Positions 36,940-47,989 of a stretch of 64,000 nt of DNA are shown one piece after another. Below the pieces are notes generated by a model that saw nothing but the letters and a program-made list of their open reading frames with translations, had not been told where the DNA came from and made no database searches. This stretch comes from Cryptomeria japonica (taxonomy: Eukaryota > Streptophyta > Pinopsida > Cupressales > Cupressaceae): the NCBI RefSeq assembly GCF_030272615.1, contig NC_081414.1:305242664-305306663 (forward strand), written 5' to 3'. Positions within the stretch are counted from its first letter, which is position 1; each line of letters begins with the position of its first letter. A program made the position numbers and the translations under genes.

Positions 36940-38034
36940 AGTACATGCAATTGATATGTGCAGATGATGTATATAGTTTTGATATTGTTGGAAGATAGAT
37001 ATATATGAGATATGATGCAACAAGGCATACATGATCTACTAGAGACTTCCGAAAGATCCTCATCTCCATAATTATGAGTTATGCTTATTCTAGTATCAGT
37101 TGTGTGTTCCAGCATTAGTTGCATCATTTATATCTTTTATGTTTTATGATATTTTATCTATGGTACACGTGGCATGTGTATTTTGGAGTTTGGAGTTGTT
37201 GTGCTTGGAGTTTTGTGTTTACGGGTTCAAACCTATGGGTCCGATTGACTCTTGTTTTATTTCGGTAATTAAGGAATATGCATTGATGAATAAATTGTGT
37301 AAAAGAAGTGTGTAGAGATCTTGCGGAGGACGATTTGGTTATCATGTTTGTGTTTAAGGCTTTATTGGATAATGTGTTGTTCTGAGCAGCATATCACCTA
37401 TGCTTGGCTGACATATTATCCCGATGTGTAATCTTTTTGATATATATAGGTGTGTGGATATGTATGTGAAGTGATGAGTGAGAGGTAACAAATAATTGTG
37501 CAGTGTGTGGAGTGCGAGTTGTGGATAACAAAGTAGTTGGAGCAGAGTCAAAGTGCGACCAACATTGCAGTACCAGATCTGCTGCAAGTGTTTGGTTCAA
37601 CAAAGCAGTGCAATAATCCTTCATTAGATCCGTTGCAGGTATTTTTGCATAGTGGTACAGAGATATTTTACCAGATTTTTTGTAATTTTTGTGAGTTGTG
37701 ATCTAAGCTTAATTTGGAACTGATTTCATACATTTGGAGATGCAACTTTCCTCAGTTCATTTTTATCTAATGCAATGAGCCATCCAACAGTGAGCCACTC
37801 TTTTGTAAACACCATATAACTAGTTATGTTTTTCCCATTTGGGTTTTCCATGTATAAAATTTGATGTTCATTTTGTGGCTATGTTTTTCATGTTTAATTT
37901 TCTTTTGCCATTTCATGTTGATGTTCTTAATTGATAAATCTGATATATCAGTAAAAGGTTAAGAAGTTGTAAGAAAGTTTTTAAAATCAGTTGAATACTG
38001 ATTCACCCCTCCTCTTAGTATTCCGGTCCTTTCA
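36940..38034 (+). repeat. Element D 3' LTR, right part
   Basis: Begins with the second AGTAC (36940-36944) and continues the LTR cut at 30095. It contains the TTTTTCCCATTTGGG module (37829-37843) and the GATTCACCCCTCCTC block typical of the copia LTRs here, and ends near CCGGTCCTTTCA. Short minus frames within it are not genes. Confidence 0.7.
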
Positions 38035-38234
38035 ACCAATCCAATAGTAGGTTTTCTTAGAAAGTTGTTTTTCTAATGATTTGAGCTCATGTGGCTGGAG
38101 TAGTTAATGTTTTGAATATTGTAGTTCACATTTAATTGGTATAATAGAAAGAAATTGTTTCTCTTGAATTTTTTTTTTTTTTTTTTCTATTTTTGTTGTG
38201 TGTTTGAGTTTTTAATGGAATTACCCTTCATCCA
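38035..38234 (+). repeat. Element C 5' LTR remnant
   Basis: The stretch before the primer binding site (GTTGTGTGTTTGAG...ACCCTTCATCCA) matches the end of the 3' LTR at 47740-47779 (GTTGCGTGTTTGGG...ACCCTTCATCA). Similarity is lost near 38035. It includes a T-run of about 20 bases at 38168-38187. Confidence 0.75.
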
Positions 38235-38235
38235 G

Positions 38236-38247
38236 TAGTATTAGAGT
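38236..38247 (+). other. Primer binding site of element C, decayed
   Basis: TAGTATTAGAGT against the canonical TGGTATCAGAGC differs only by G-to-A or C-to-T at three positions. Confidence 0.7.
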
Positions 38248-38333
38248 AGAAGTTTCGATTGTGTAAAAGGTCACTAAACATGAGGTAGTTTGCACCAAGA
38301 CTGTGGTTGTGGGTTTGTGAGAAAAGTGAGAAA

Positions 38334-39360
38334 ATGCCTCCATGAAGGAACTATGGTGGTAGAAATGTTGTTATGACAAATAAGGGTTTTAGAGCCTTCT
38401 GGAGACAAGTACTATAATAGGAGCTATTTAGAGGAGTTGATGCTAGAGGAAAGGATGAAAGTGAGGATGAAAATAAAGGAGAAAAAAATGAAGAAGAACA
38501 AGTAGAAATAAATTTTTAGGAAGATAGATTTTTGAGAGCCATTTTCAAGACTGGAAAGAGGGAAAAGATTAATTTGGAGGAATTAATCAATTGGATCAAT
38601 GATATGAAGGAGTATTTTGAGTATGAAGAGGTAGAAGATCCTGAAAGGGTCAAGTTTGCAAAGACCAAGCTAAAGTGTCATGCTAATATTTGGTGAAAGA
38701 AGTGCAGTTAGAAAGAAATAGAGGAGGAAAAGATAAAATTTAACAAGATGCAACTGAATGGTGGAAAAATTGAAGAGACAAGCTCATTATTTTTAATTAT
38801 GAGCTTGATTTGCTGAAGAAGATGCAAGGGTTGAAGCAAGTAGGAAAATTTTCAAAGAGTGTACAAAAGAGTTTTATCGAGTCATGAGTAGAATAGGTCC
38901 TTCTAAGGCCAACAAGGAGAAAGTTGCCAACTACATAGATGGGTTGAAGCTGAGCATTTAAGAATTATTGAGTTTGGTAAGAATGTCTACCATTGAAGAT
39001 GCACATTGGTTTTCTTTGAAGGTAGAAGATAAGTTGAAAAAATGATTTGAGAACAAGAAAAGTGGAAGAGGTCATAGTGGAAGGATTGGTGGAGGGTCTT
39101 AAGGAGGTTAAAATGAAGACCAAAATAAGAATGAAGAATATAGTAGTAGTTAGAATCAAAAGGGAAATAATGCCTTCTATTCCTATGATCAAAATAATGG
39201 AGATCAAAGAGGAAGAGGAAGAGGAGAAGGAAGAGGAGGCTTCCATGGAACACGTTTCTAGTGTGTTGAAGAAGTACATAGACCCTACGAGTGTCCCCAA
39301 CATCAAGGTAGGGGAAATAGAATATCTAAGTGTAACACACGAGTTCCCATGTACATGAAA
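38334..39360 (+). pseudogene. Element C gag, decayed
   Basis: The start ATGCCTCCA at 38334 runs into TGA at 38343, where CGA fits. A readable gag core at about 38570-38700 contains LINWINDMKEYFEYEE and VKFAKTKLK, typical of gypsy gag. A basic Arg/Gly-rich region follows (39050-39240). A damaged zinc knuckle remains near 39258-39300 (CVEEVHRPYECP, with the first Cys pair degraded). There are several stops and frame changes. Confidence 0.8.
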
Positions 39361-39482
39361 ATGCTAAGCCTTCATATTTTGAAGATGTAGAGAGGATAGG
39401 TTCTTGTTACTAGAAGAGTTTTGTTGAATAATGTGTAATAACCAACCCAAAGGAAGATTTTGTTTTGCACAAGATGTAAGTG

Positions 39483-39535
39483 TAAGGTAAAGTTTGTAAT
39501 GTTATTATAGATGGTGGTAGTACTGATAATATTGT
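39483..39535 (+). pseudogene. Element C protease, start of domain
   Basis: The frame reads GKVCNVIIDGGSTDNIV, the aspartic protease active-site region of gypsy elements, with DGG where DSG is usual. The domain is interrupted by solo LTR I1 and resumes at 41520 with SEEMVSKLKLK. Confidence 0.75.
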
Positions 39536-41514
39536 TGTTGACATTTGTCAACCTTATCCATGTTGATAACAGATCTGAGATGACCCAATGGATAAGACCT
39601 ACTACTTCCCAAAAGCCTAAACCCTAAACCCTAAACCCTTAAGGATTCTTGCCTTAGCCCCCCTTTTTTTTTCTTGGCCTTGTTATTTTTCTTTGTTGAT
39701 TAGCATAGGCATTCATTTCACTTAAATTTATCAGCTAGAGCGTCCCTTTTCTATCTCGGGATTGGCCCCTTGTTACCCTCTACTAGCAAGTGAGAGGTTT
39801 ATTGTCATATTATTGCCTTATCACAATACCATGGCAGTCTACGGTAACCATTGGGTTCCCCTCACTATATGGCGATGGCCATTTATTGTTCATTACGGTA
39901 TTGCAACGGTCATGAAGGGATGTTGGGTCTCCTTTGCAATATTGTGGTGACCACTGTTGTTGACCGATGTTGTTGACCACTAGATGTTATCGTGCTATTG
40001 TGATCGTCTGCGGTAGCCATCAGGTGACCTTTGTAGTGTTGCAATAACCAGATGGTGGGAGGATTAGCGATGTTATCACATGGTCATAGTGATAGTGACT
40101 AACTATTGCTTGACCCCTGCGATATGGTGAGAGGATGCTAGCGGTGTGAAGGTTTGTTATCGCTCTACTGTGGAAGTTTGGGGACAACTTTTCTCCCCCC
40201 TATGAGATTGTAGTAACCTTGGAGATGGTCGAGGTAAATCCACATTATAGTATTGCAACAATTAAAGAGTAGGTTCTATCCTTGGCTGTGATAATGCGAT
40301 AAGTTTTGTTGGCCGGTGGGGCCAACTGGAATTGATCAGAGTTGCCCGATTTTTCTAGAGTAGGAGATTGATGACTCTATTTTAATTTCTTTGGAGACAT
40401 TTTTTTGGGGTCCTCCAGGTGCATCTTTTCTGTCCATTTGTGTGTGAGGAAAGGATCAGGTGGCCCAGATTTAAACATAGAATGAACGTTGAATTTCAAA
40501 CAACTACTCGGGGTGGCTGCCAACTTAATGGGTCAAAAATTAGTTTTTGACCCCGTCAGTGGCTTTGATAAGATGCGATATCTTTCCAACCACTTCCAGA
40601 GGCCAAGGGATGATTGTCATTACTCTGCCATGGATTCTGTAGAACCTTCTCTCTGCCTCCCATGCCTATTTATTGCCTATAGAAGACTTTTGAGTCTGAC
40701 AGAGTGTATTGGACTCCATCCAGATGCAGGGTTTCTCCCTAATTTTGGGGATTGTTTCTTTTACCCAAATCCAGGAGATCTTTTCAGGCATGTACATCAG
40801 ATTAGTTAGGTCTGATATGATTTTTTCCTCCTCATAGCCTAACCCTAATTATTTAGGGTTTCTAAACCCAATATTCCATTTGAGTTATGCTTGATCTATA
40901 AAAGATTTTTTGTAACATATTCAAAGGGTTCTTCTCCCTTTTCTCTTACAAAATTTTATGATTTCTGCAATTGTAATTGCCTTGCCTTTATGATAATAAA
41001 TTATTTGTTTTACCTTATCTCTATTGTCGAATACATTGTGTTATTCACCTTTTATTCTACAATCTTTCTTCTCTTATCTTCGGGTTTTAGTTTGTGTTAA
41101 ATTTTCCCGCGTGCGTTGTTTGTGGATATCTCTCAATCCCTCTCAACATCTAGCTTGGTTCTAACTTTCCTGTTTTCTTTGAAGATAGTTGTTAGTTTGA
41201 GATTTGTGTATGCTCTTTGGTGGTTTATTGGTGTCTGTGCATTCACAAGCGAGGAAAGAAACATATTTCAATCTAGGTGCATCACCTCTCATTTTCTTTT
41301 CAGTATTCCTTCTCTCATTTTCCCTCTAAATAATTAGAATAGGCTTTTCAAGTGTTGGGTTGGTTCAACATTGCATCCTGATTGGAAAGGAAGCTGGACT
41401 TCTTCGAAGATTCAACCTCACATGCGCAGGGTCCCACACTTGGAGGTTGTTTCCATGTTTCACGAGGTTGTTGAGCAGTAGTGTTCAACAAGGGTGCAAT
41501 TTTTTGTGACAACA
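39536..41514 (+). mobile_element. Solo LTR I1 inserted in element C protease
   Basis: The insert has TGTTGAC...GACAACA ends and is flanked by ATTGT (39531-39535) and CTTGT (41515-41519), a target duplication with one mismatch. Removing it rejoins the protease frame. It holds a TATA box (CTATAAAAGA, 40896-40905), an AATAAA at 40995-41000 and a telomere-like (CCCTAAA) run at 39616-39640. The frames inside it (39762-39950, 40489-40809, 40891-41100, 41116-41337) are not genes. Confidence 0.8.
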
Positions 41515-41519
41515 CTTGT

Positions 41520-43232
41520 TTCAGAAGAAATGGTTAGTAAATTGAAGTTAAAATGAAGAAAGAATTTGAATCCCTACCCGATTGCTTGTTTGTAGAAGGA
41601 CCACAAGGCTTTGGTCAATGAACAATGTCTAGTAAAGTTCAATATTGGAAACAATCATGTTGAGGTATTATGTGATATTATGCCTACGGATATTTGTCAT
41701 ATGTTGTTAGGGAGACCATGACGATTTGATCATCATGCAGTACATGATGGGTATGCAAATACCTATTTTTTGACAAAGGATAAAGTTCAACACAAGTTGA
41801 AGCCATTGAAGAAGATATAGGAAAAGGTATGTAGTAATGTAAAAATATGGTAAGTTGATGGAAGAAATTTTCGAGATGGCATGTAGGATGAGCATCTATG
41901 TTTTTCTTTAATTCCTAAATATAACAAAGAAGTAGAAGATATACCTATGGAAGTTGCAATTTTACTGGATGAGTTTCAAGATATTGTATCTGATAGTGTA
42001 CTTGATGCCTTACTACCAATGAGAAAAAATAGTTATCAAATGGTCTTGATTCCTAGAGTCAGATTTTTGAATAAGGCAGCCCATAGAATGATTCCAACAA
42101 AGAGTGAATAGTTGAACAAACAAGTGCAAGAGTTGTTGTAGAAGGGTTGATTTGAAAATTTTTGAGTTCATATGTGGTACTTGCAATACTACCACAAATG
42201 AAAAATGGAGAATGGAGGATGTGTACAAACTCCTAAGCTATTAATAAGATTACTATCAAGTATAGTTTTTTCTTTCCAAGGATGGATGACATTATGGTTT
42301 GTTTTCTTAGAGATAAATACTTCACAAAAATAGATTTGAATAGTGAATATCACCAAATCCAAATTAGAGAAGGAGATGAATGGAAAATAGCCTTCAAAAG
42401 AAAGGAGGGCTTGTACAAGTGGTTAGTCATACCTTTTGGGCTAACCAATGCATTGAGCACATTCACGTGGCTTATGAACAAAGTATTAAAAGAGTTTTAG
42501 GTAAGTTATTGTTTATTTAGATGATATTTTGATTTTTAGTAAGACATTAGAGGAGCATATAATGCATTTTTGTAGGGTTTTGAGAATTCATTAAGAGAAG
42601 AAAAGTTGTTGATTAACCTAAAGAAGTGTACTTTTGTGAAGGAGTTAGCGTACTTGGGATTTTTGATCTCAATAGATGGTGTTAAAATGGACCCAAAGAA
42701 TGTAAAGGTTGTCCTTGAATGGCCTACCCCATAGAGTTCTACCGAGGTGAGATGTTTTCATGGTTTGGCTAGTTTTTTATAGAAAGTTTATTAGGAATTT
42801 TAGTAGTATTTGTGCACCCCTAACTAAAACAATAAGAGGGGATAGGAAAAAGTTTAAGTGGACTATGAGAGAAACAAAGAGTTTTGATATGTTCAAGCAA
42901 AAAGTTACAGAGAAACTCATATTGGCATTTTTAGATTTTAATAAGGCATTTTAGGTAGATTGTGATGCTAGTGGCAATGCCATTGGAGTTGTTCTGAGTA
43001 AATAAGGTAACCCATTGCTTATTTCAACAAAAAGTTGAATCATGCAAAGAAGAATTATTTTGTTTATGATCAGGAGTTTTATGCAATATTCTAGGCTTTA
43101 AAGAAAAAGAGAGGTTATCTTTTACCAAAATAGTTTATTTTATTTATCAATTGCTCATCAAGCTTTAGAGTAATTGAATAGTCAAGGAAAGTTAAATCAA
43201 ATAAATTTGAAATGGGTTGATTTTTTGTAAAG
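41520..43232 (+). pseudogene. Element C protease end, reverse transcriptase and RNase H
   Basis: The protease C-terminal part (CDIMPTDICHMLLGRP) is followed by TGA at 41719-41721, where Trp fits. RT follows from about 41990: the best open part (42282-42500) has [15 protein letters not shown] and [12 protein letters not shown] one-base deletion near 42502 precedes the catalytic YLDD (42514-42525), which itself is intact. RNase H is marked by VDCDASGNAIGVVLS (42955-43002). Stops at 42732 (TAG), 42952 (TAG), 43003 (TAA), 43092 (TAG) and 43228 (TAA) all fall at expected Gln positions. Confidence 0.88.
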
Positions 43233-44536
43233 TTATACATTTATTTTGAAGCATAGGAGTGTAAGATCTAATAGAGTTATAGATGGCTTATATAGGAGGC
43301 AAACTTTGTTGATAGAAATGCAGGTTGAAGTGGTTGGGTTCAATGAACTCAAGAGTTCATATTCAAAGGATCCTAATTTTGTAGAAGATTGGAAAGATTG
43401 TATGGAGCCAATCACATTGGATAGAAAAAAGTGGTTGGATTGCATAATTAAGGATGATATGTTGTTTAGAGGAAGATAATTGTACATTTGTAAAAGTTTC
43501 ATGAGAGAGAACCTAATTGAGGAGAAGCATAGTGAAGGAATAGTAGGACATTTTGGTCATGATAATACCATTACACTTGTTGGAGAAAATCATTATTGGC
43601 CATAATTGCAACAAGATGTGAAAATTATTGTGCAAAGTTGTAGAGTATGTCAGATGGGAAAAATAACTAGGTAGAATGTAGGGTTGTATTAGCCATTACC
43701 TATACTAGAGAGGCCATGCAAGTATATTAGCATGGATTTTGTTTTTGGTTTACCAAGGACTCAAAGAGGAAATGATTCCATTTTAGTGGTAGTAGACAAA
43801 TTCTCAAAGATGACATATTTAATTCCTTGTAAGAAGACTAATGATGTTGTTCATTTTGTAGAGTTATTTTTTAGAGAGGTTGTGAGACTTCATGGTCTAC
43901 CAAAAGAGTATTGTTTCAAATTGAAATACCAAGTTTGTTGGTTATTTTTGAAGGACATTATGGAGAAGGTTGAAGAAAAAATTGAATTTCAATTTAATGC
44001 ACCATCCACAGAATGATGGGCAGACATAAGTGGTGAATAGGAGTATGGGTAACCAGCTAAGATACTTAGTAGGAGATTAGCCCAAGGGATGGGATTGGAT
44101 TTTACGACATGCAGAGTTTGCATATAATATTTTTTTCAATAGGAGCACTAGTAAATCACCATTCTGAATTATATGTCGAACTAGTCTAAGAACTGCTTTA
44201 GAGTTAAGGAAGATGAATAAAGGGGAAAAGAAGAGTGTTGAAGTTGAAGACTTTGCAAAGAACCTGAAGAATTTACATGAAGAGGTGACAAAGCATATTA
44301 ATAAGATGAATACTTAGTAAAATGCTAAGACAATTCAGAAGAGGAGATATAAGGAATGTTAGATTGGATATGAAGTTGTGGTTCATATGAGAAAAGAGAG
44401 GTTTTCTATAGGAACATATAATGTTGTAGATGAAGAAATTTGGGCCATGTAGAATACTGAAGAAGCATGTTTTGGGAAATGCTTTTGAGGTATAGTACCC
44501 AAGTGGACTATACATTTCACATATGTTTAATATTTC
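43233..44536 (+). pseudogene. Element C integrase, decayed
   Basis: The zinc-binding part is HSEGIVGHFGHDNT...CRVCQMGK (about 43530-43662). The first catalytic Asp is in MDFVFGLP (43732). After a frameshift near 43908 the second Asp position reads AAT (Asn, 43919-43921) and the catalytic Glu position is TAA (44027-44029). Exactly 35 codons separate them, the D-35-E spacing of the family. Other stops at 43603 (TAA), 43672 and 43690 (both TAG) sit at expected Gln. Solo LTR I2 then interrupts the C-terminal part. Confidence 0.85.
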
Positions 44537-46189
44537 TGTAGCGTCGTAAATTGTACGCACTCGCTAGGGTGGTACAATTTCACACCTAGTTTAGCACCCG
44601 CCTTAGTGCATTTTGCATTCTGCATTGCATTTCTCCTTAAGCACTTAATTAATCAGATTAATTAGGTCTAAGGTCCCATTTCATCATTCTCTACATCACA
44701 AAGTTGGGCCCTTTCACTAAAGTGCGCCCTTCGCATTTTATTCCTTCAATACATCACTTAATCAAAAACCCTAATTAAGTCCTATTCCAAACTTGGGGGC
44801 TTGGTTTCGAGGTCAAAACATCTCGAAATCACCTGTAACTTCGGGATTCTCTCTAAAATCATCATATCCGACGGCCTTGAAAATTTGGTGAAAAGTTGTC
44901 GGGACCGTGGTGCCCGGTGCACATGGTCCCGGACATTTTTCCCGAAATTTTAGGAGCGCGATCCAATCATAAAATAAAGCTTAACCCCAAGAAATTGGCG
45001 GGATATTCAATCTCTAGGTCGGCCAAAATACGAATTTACGATCTAGGGTTTCATACATAAAAGCTCTCTTTCCTCATTTGAAGGGATCGGATTTTTGTTT
45101 CCAGGAACTTCATATGCAGCGAAAGAGCAGATCTTTGAGGACTTCAACAAAATTCAACATCATTCTATCAAGCATCTATCAAATTCATTCATCCACTTAG
45201 GGCTTGGAAGACATTGAAGAACAATAGGAGATTACCGACTGAAGATTGGCTTGTACTCCTCCCTTGAGGGTTGGGTATGATTTCGTATTGTTTTCATGTC
45301 TTTGCATAAGCTTTGATACATCATTTATTCATGCTTTAGATCACATTGCATCTTGATTTAGAGCATTTACATTATCATTTGCAAGCAATTAGGGTTTACT
45401 TTCTAGGTTGCTCTAGTTTGCTTTCTTGCATTTTGGACCTTGCACACACACTAGGTCTGCACACACAATACATTTTACAAAACTTGGCTATTCGTGGAGG
45501 TGGAAATCACCGAAGTGGGGGTTTGACTAAGGCAAAACCCTATATAGCCGCCCCTCCCCCTTTTCAGATATTATTGCAGGTTTCGGGATTCGGACGACGC
45601 TGCGGGATACAAATCCGGAGAGAGAAGGTCGAGACAGCACTCTGTGTGAAGTTGCAGAGCAGAAGACTGGGACAGGGGCGCTGGGTGCCCTGGTCCTGCC
45701 AGGACAGGGGCGCTGGGCACCCTGGTCCCTGGGACAGAGGCGCTGGGCGCCCTGGTCCTCCAGACAGACAGTTTGCAGACAGTTTTCAGACAGTGTTTCA
45801 GAGTGCAGAACAGTGGTTTTCGGTGCAGTTTTCAGGACAGTGGCGCCCGCGCCCCCGTCCCGAACATTTTCAGTCCGATTTTGACTCCGGGTACATATCT
45901 ACATTCTTATTTCATCCTTGTACTTACAACTGTTCATTGTTTAATCTCAATTCTGCAATCTTGTTATTAGTTCATACTTGCATTTTGAGATTAGGGTTTT
46001 TAATTTGCATTACTTAATCTTACAATTTCAACAAGGGAATAGAAATCCTAATAGATATCCCGTGGCTCTCTCTTTCACCAAAAGAAGTAGCCAATTGTGC
46101 GATATCTCTAGGCTCTTTCATATTCCGTAATGTGTGTCAAGAGGTAGGATTAGGGCATGTTAACCTAGTCTCGCTTTTTCCCCCACACA
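44537..46189 (+). mobile_element. Solo LTR I2 inserted in element C
   Basis: The insert has TGTAGCGTCG...CCCCCACACA ends and an exact ATTTC target duplication (44532-44536 and 46190-46194). Removing it and one repeat restores the integrase C-terminal frame. The 223-codon frame at 45346-46017 inside it reflects GC-rich repeats, not a gene. Confidence 0.88.
45669..45761 (+). repeat. GC-rich palindromic repeat, three ~30-bp units
   Basis: Three units of GGACAGGGGCGCTGGG followed by TGCCCTGGTCC, CACCCTGGTCC or CGCCCTGGTCC lie in tandem. Each is an imperfect palindrome around GGGCGCTGGGCGCCC. The block is far more GC-rich than anything else in the window. Confidence 0.9.
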
Positions 46190-46261
46190 ATTTCAGATTT
46201 GATAGAGTATCATGAAGAAGACATTGGAGATGAATCAGTAGAATAGTGGAATATTCTAACA

Positions 46262-46430
46262 ACTACTTCAAAAAAGGAGATAGAAGACATCTTAGATATT
46301 TGTGTGGGTAGAAGCATAAGAAATAGGCAACATGAGGACTATTTTGTTAAGTGGAAAGGAAGGCCCATTGAAGATTCATCATGGTTGTCTAAGGTTGAGG
46401 TTGTCCATCTTAGTTTTCCTCAAACACCTT
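46262..46430 (+). pseudogene. Element C chromodomain
   Basis: The frame reads KKEIEDILDICVGRSIRN and then DYFVKWKGRPIEDSSW, a chromodomain C-terminal to integrase. In chromoviruses this domain helps target integration to particular chromatin. It ends at TAG (46432-46434). Two stops upstream, including TAG near 46243, break the link to the integrase. Confidence 0.85.
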
Positions 46431-46490
46431 AGACATGACAAGGTCACTTCTTAAATTAACCTAGGCATCTAACACATGAGAATTGAGTGG

Positions 46491-47779
46491 TGTAAGGGAA
46501 CTATTACATCACCCAAAAATATTGTATTTTACATTTTTTTGTAGTTTTCTTTAGTTTTTTGGAGCCTATAATGTTACTTATGAGGTCTAGGATAGCTAGA
46601 AGCTTGAAATGGCTAAAAATATTTACTTGCTAATTTTAGTAAGTCAACCTATTTAGGTTCCAATGGACATGAAAACTGACCCAAATGAGGAAAATTGAAA
46701 AATAAAATGTTTGGTGAAATAATCATCCCAATATCCTACACCATTTGGAAGATATTAAAGTTTTCATCCTAAGAAATTTCTCTAATGACGTTTCAAACTT
46801 AAATTGAGGACCTTAGAAGCCCTAGAAAAATTTGAAATTTGGCAAATAGATGTTTAGATAAATTTTTCATTTTAGATCTCTTGGCAAGATTTCCAATGAT
46901 ATGTTATAATAGAAAATAGGACGCTTGAGTAAAAAGTTATGGCTCTCAAAAGTTGTGCCACCAAAACTCAAGCTTTAATGAAAAAATGACTTGGACAGGA
47001 AAATGAATTGTTGGATTGTCGGATGCCAAAAAGAAGAAACATTACACATTCTAGAACATTATAAGGTGGTTATTGATGCCAAATAAAGAGGTGAAATAAG
47101 GTTTATATGGGGAAAACTCCACCAGTACAAATTGTGGCTCCAGATTGTATGATAAAATTAGAGATTTGATTTTTGTTCTAAATATTTGAGCCGTGTAGTT
47201 GGAGCGAGTAATTTTTAGAGTGTTGTTGTGTTGGTGTAAATAATTATTTATCTTGGATATTATTACACTTTACTTAATTTTACTTAGGAAATGCATTTAA
47301 TAGTAGTTTGGGTATGAGACACTTGGGTGTTTGTGCCAAATTGGGATAGTGTGTGTAGGAGAAGATCTTGTTGTTACACTCCACCTTCGGTGGGTGATCC
47401 ACCTCATGTGGAATATTTTATTATTTCTCTTACCTACCACACCCATTTCCTACCTACCCTTGTTTCTTATTGAGCCACATGTCATGATTGTGTGCTCACA
47501 TATCCATATAGCCTTGGCTATATAAGAAGACTCATATTCATTGTATGCAACATGTAATGATCTAGTTGATCAGTATTTTCTTGATAGAATGCAATTTATT
47601 TCTATCATCTATTTTGTTCTCTCTTATTTGTGCTTTTGATTGCCTCTAGATCTTGGCAAAATCTCACCTGTAGTTCTCATTTCATTGGGATAACAAAAAG
47701 AAAGTGTTTTTGTCTTGCATTTTCTATTTATTTCTCTATTGTTGCGTGTTTGGGTTTGTAAGGGAAGTACCCTTCATCA
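46491..47779 (+). repeat. Element C 3' LTR
   Basis: Starts TGTAAGGGAAC after a degraded purine tract (ATGAGAATTGAGTGG) and ends CCCTTCATCA. A TATA box (TATATAAG, about 47519-47526) is followed by a typical copy of the R region. Confidence 0.8.
47519..47526 (+). promoter_or_regulatory. TATA box of element C 3' LTR
   Basis: TATATAAG about 250 bases before the LTR end, in the usual position for a gypsy LTR promoter. Confidence 0.6.
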
Positions 47780-47989
47780 AGCATGTAAACACAAAACATA
47801 GAGGACAAATATAGTATGGTGACTCATATGAGATCTTTGTTTGTAGAGATAAGACCCAAAAATATTTGGTTGTGTAGATTGAAATGCAAAATGGAAAAAA
47901 GGGATCTCAACAAAACTAAAACTCTAAAACTATAACTTATGAAGGGTGAGATAAAGGGATGCTTACTCAGCCTCAGAAGGTTGTGACTT

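Larger units (their letters stand above)
38035..47779 (+). mobile_element. Ty3/gypsy chromovirus element C, split by two solo LTRs
   Basis: The order on the plus strand is: a 5' LTR remnant, primer binding site, gag, protease, [solo LTR I1], reverse transcriptase, RNase H, integrase, [solo LTR I2], chromodomain, polypurine tract and 3' LTR. The integrase-chromodomain order identifies a chromovirus. Without the two insertions it would be about 6.1 kb. All ORFs are broken by stops and frameshifts. Only about 200 bases of the 5' LTR remain, abutting the end of element D's LTR, so the left end was lost or displaced when D arrived. Confidence 0.9.

Noticed and set aside
45346-46017. 223-codon plus-strand frame
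   Set aside because: It lies wholly inside solo LTR I2 and is held open by the GC-rich tandem repeats; no protein motif.
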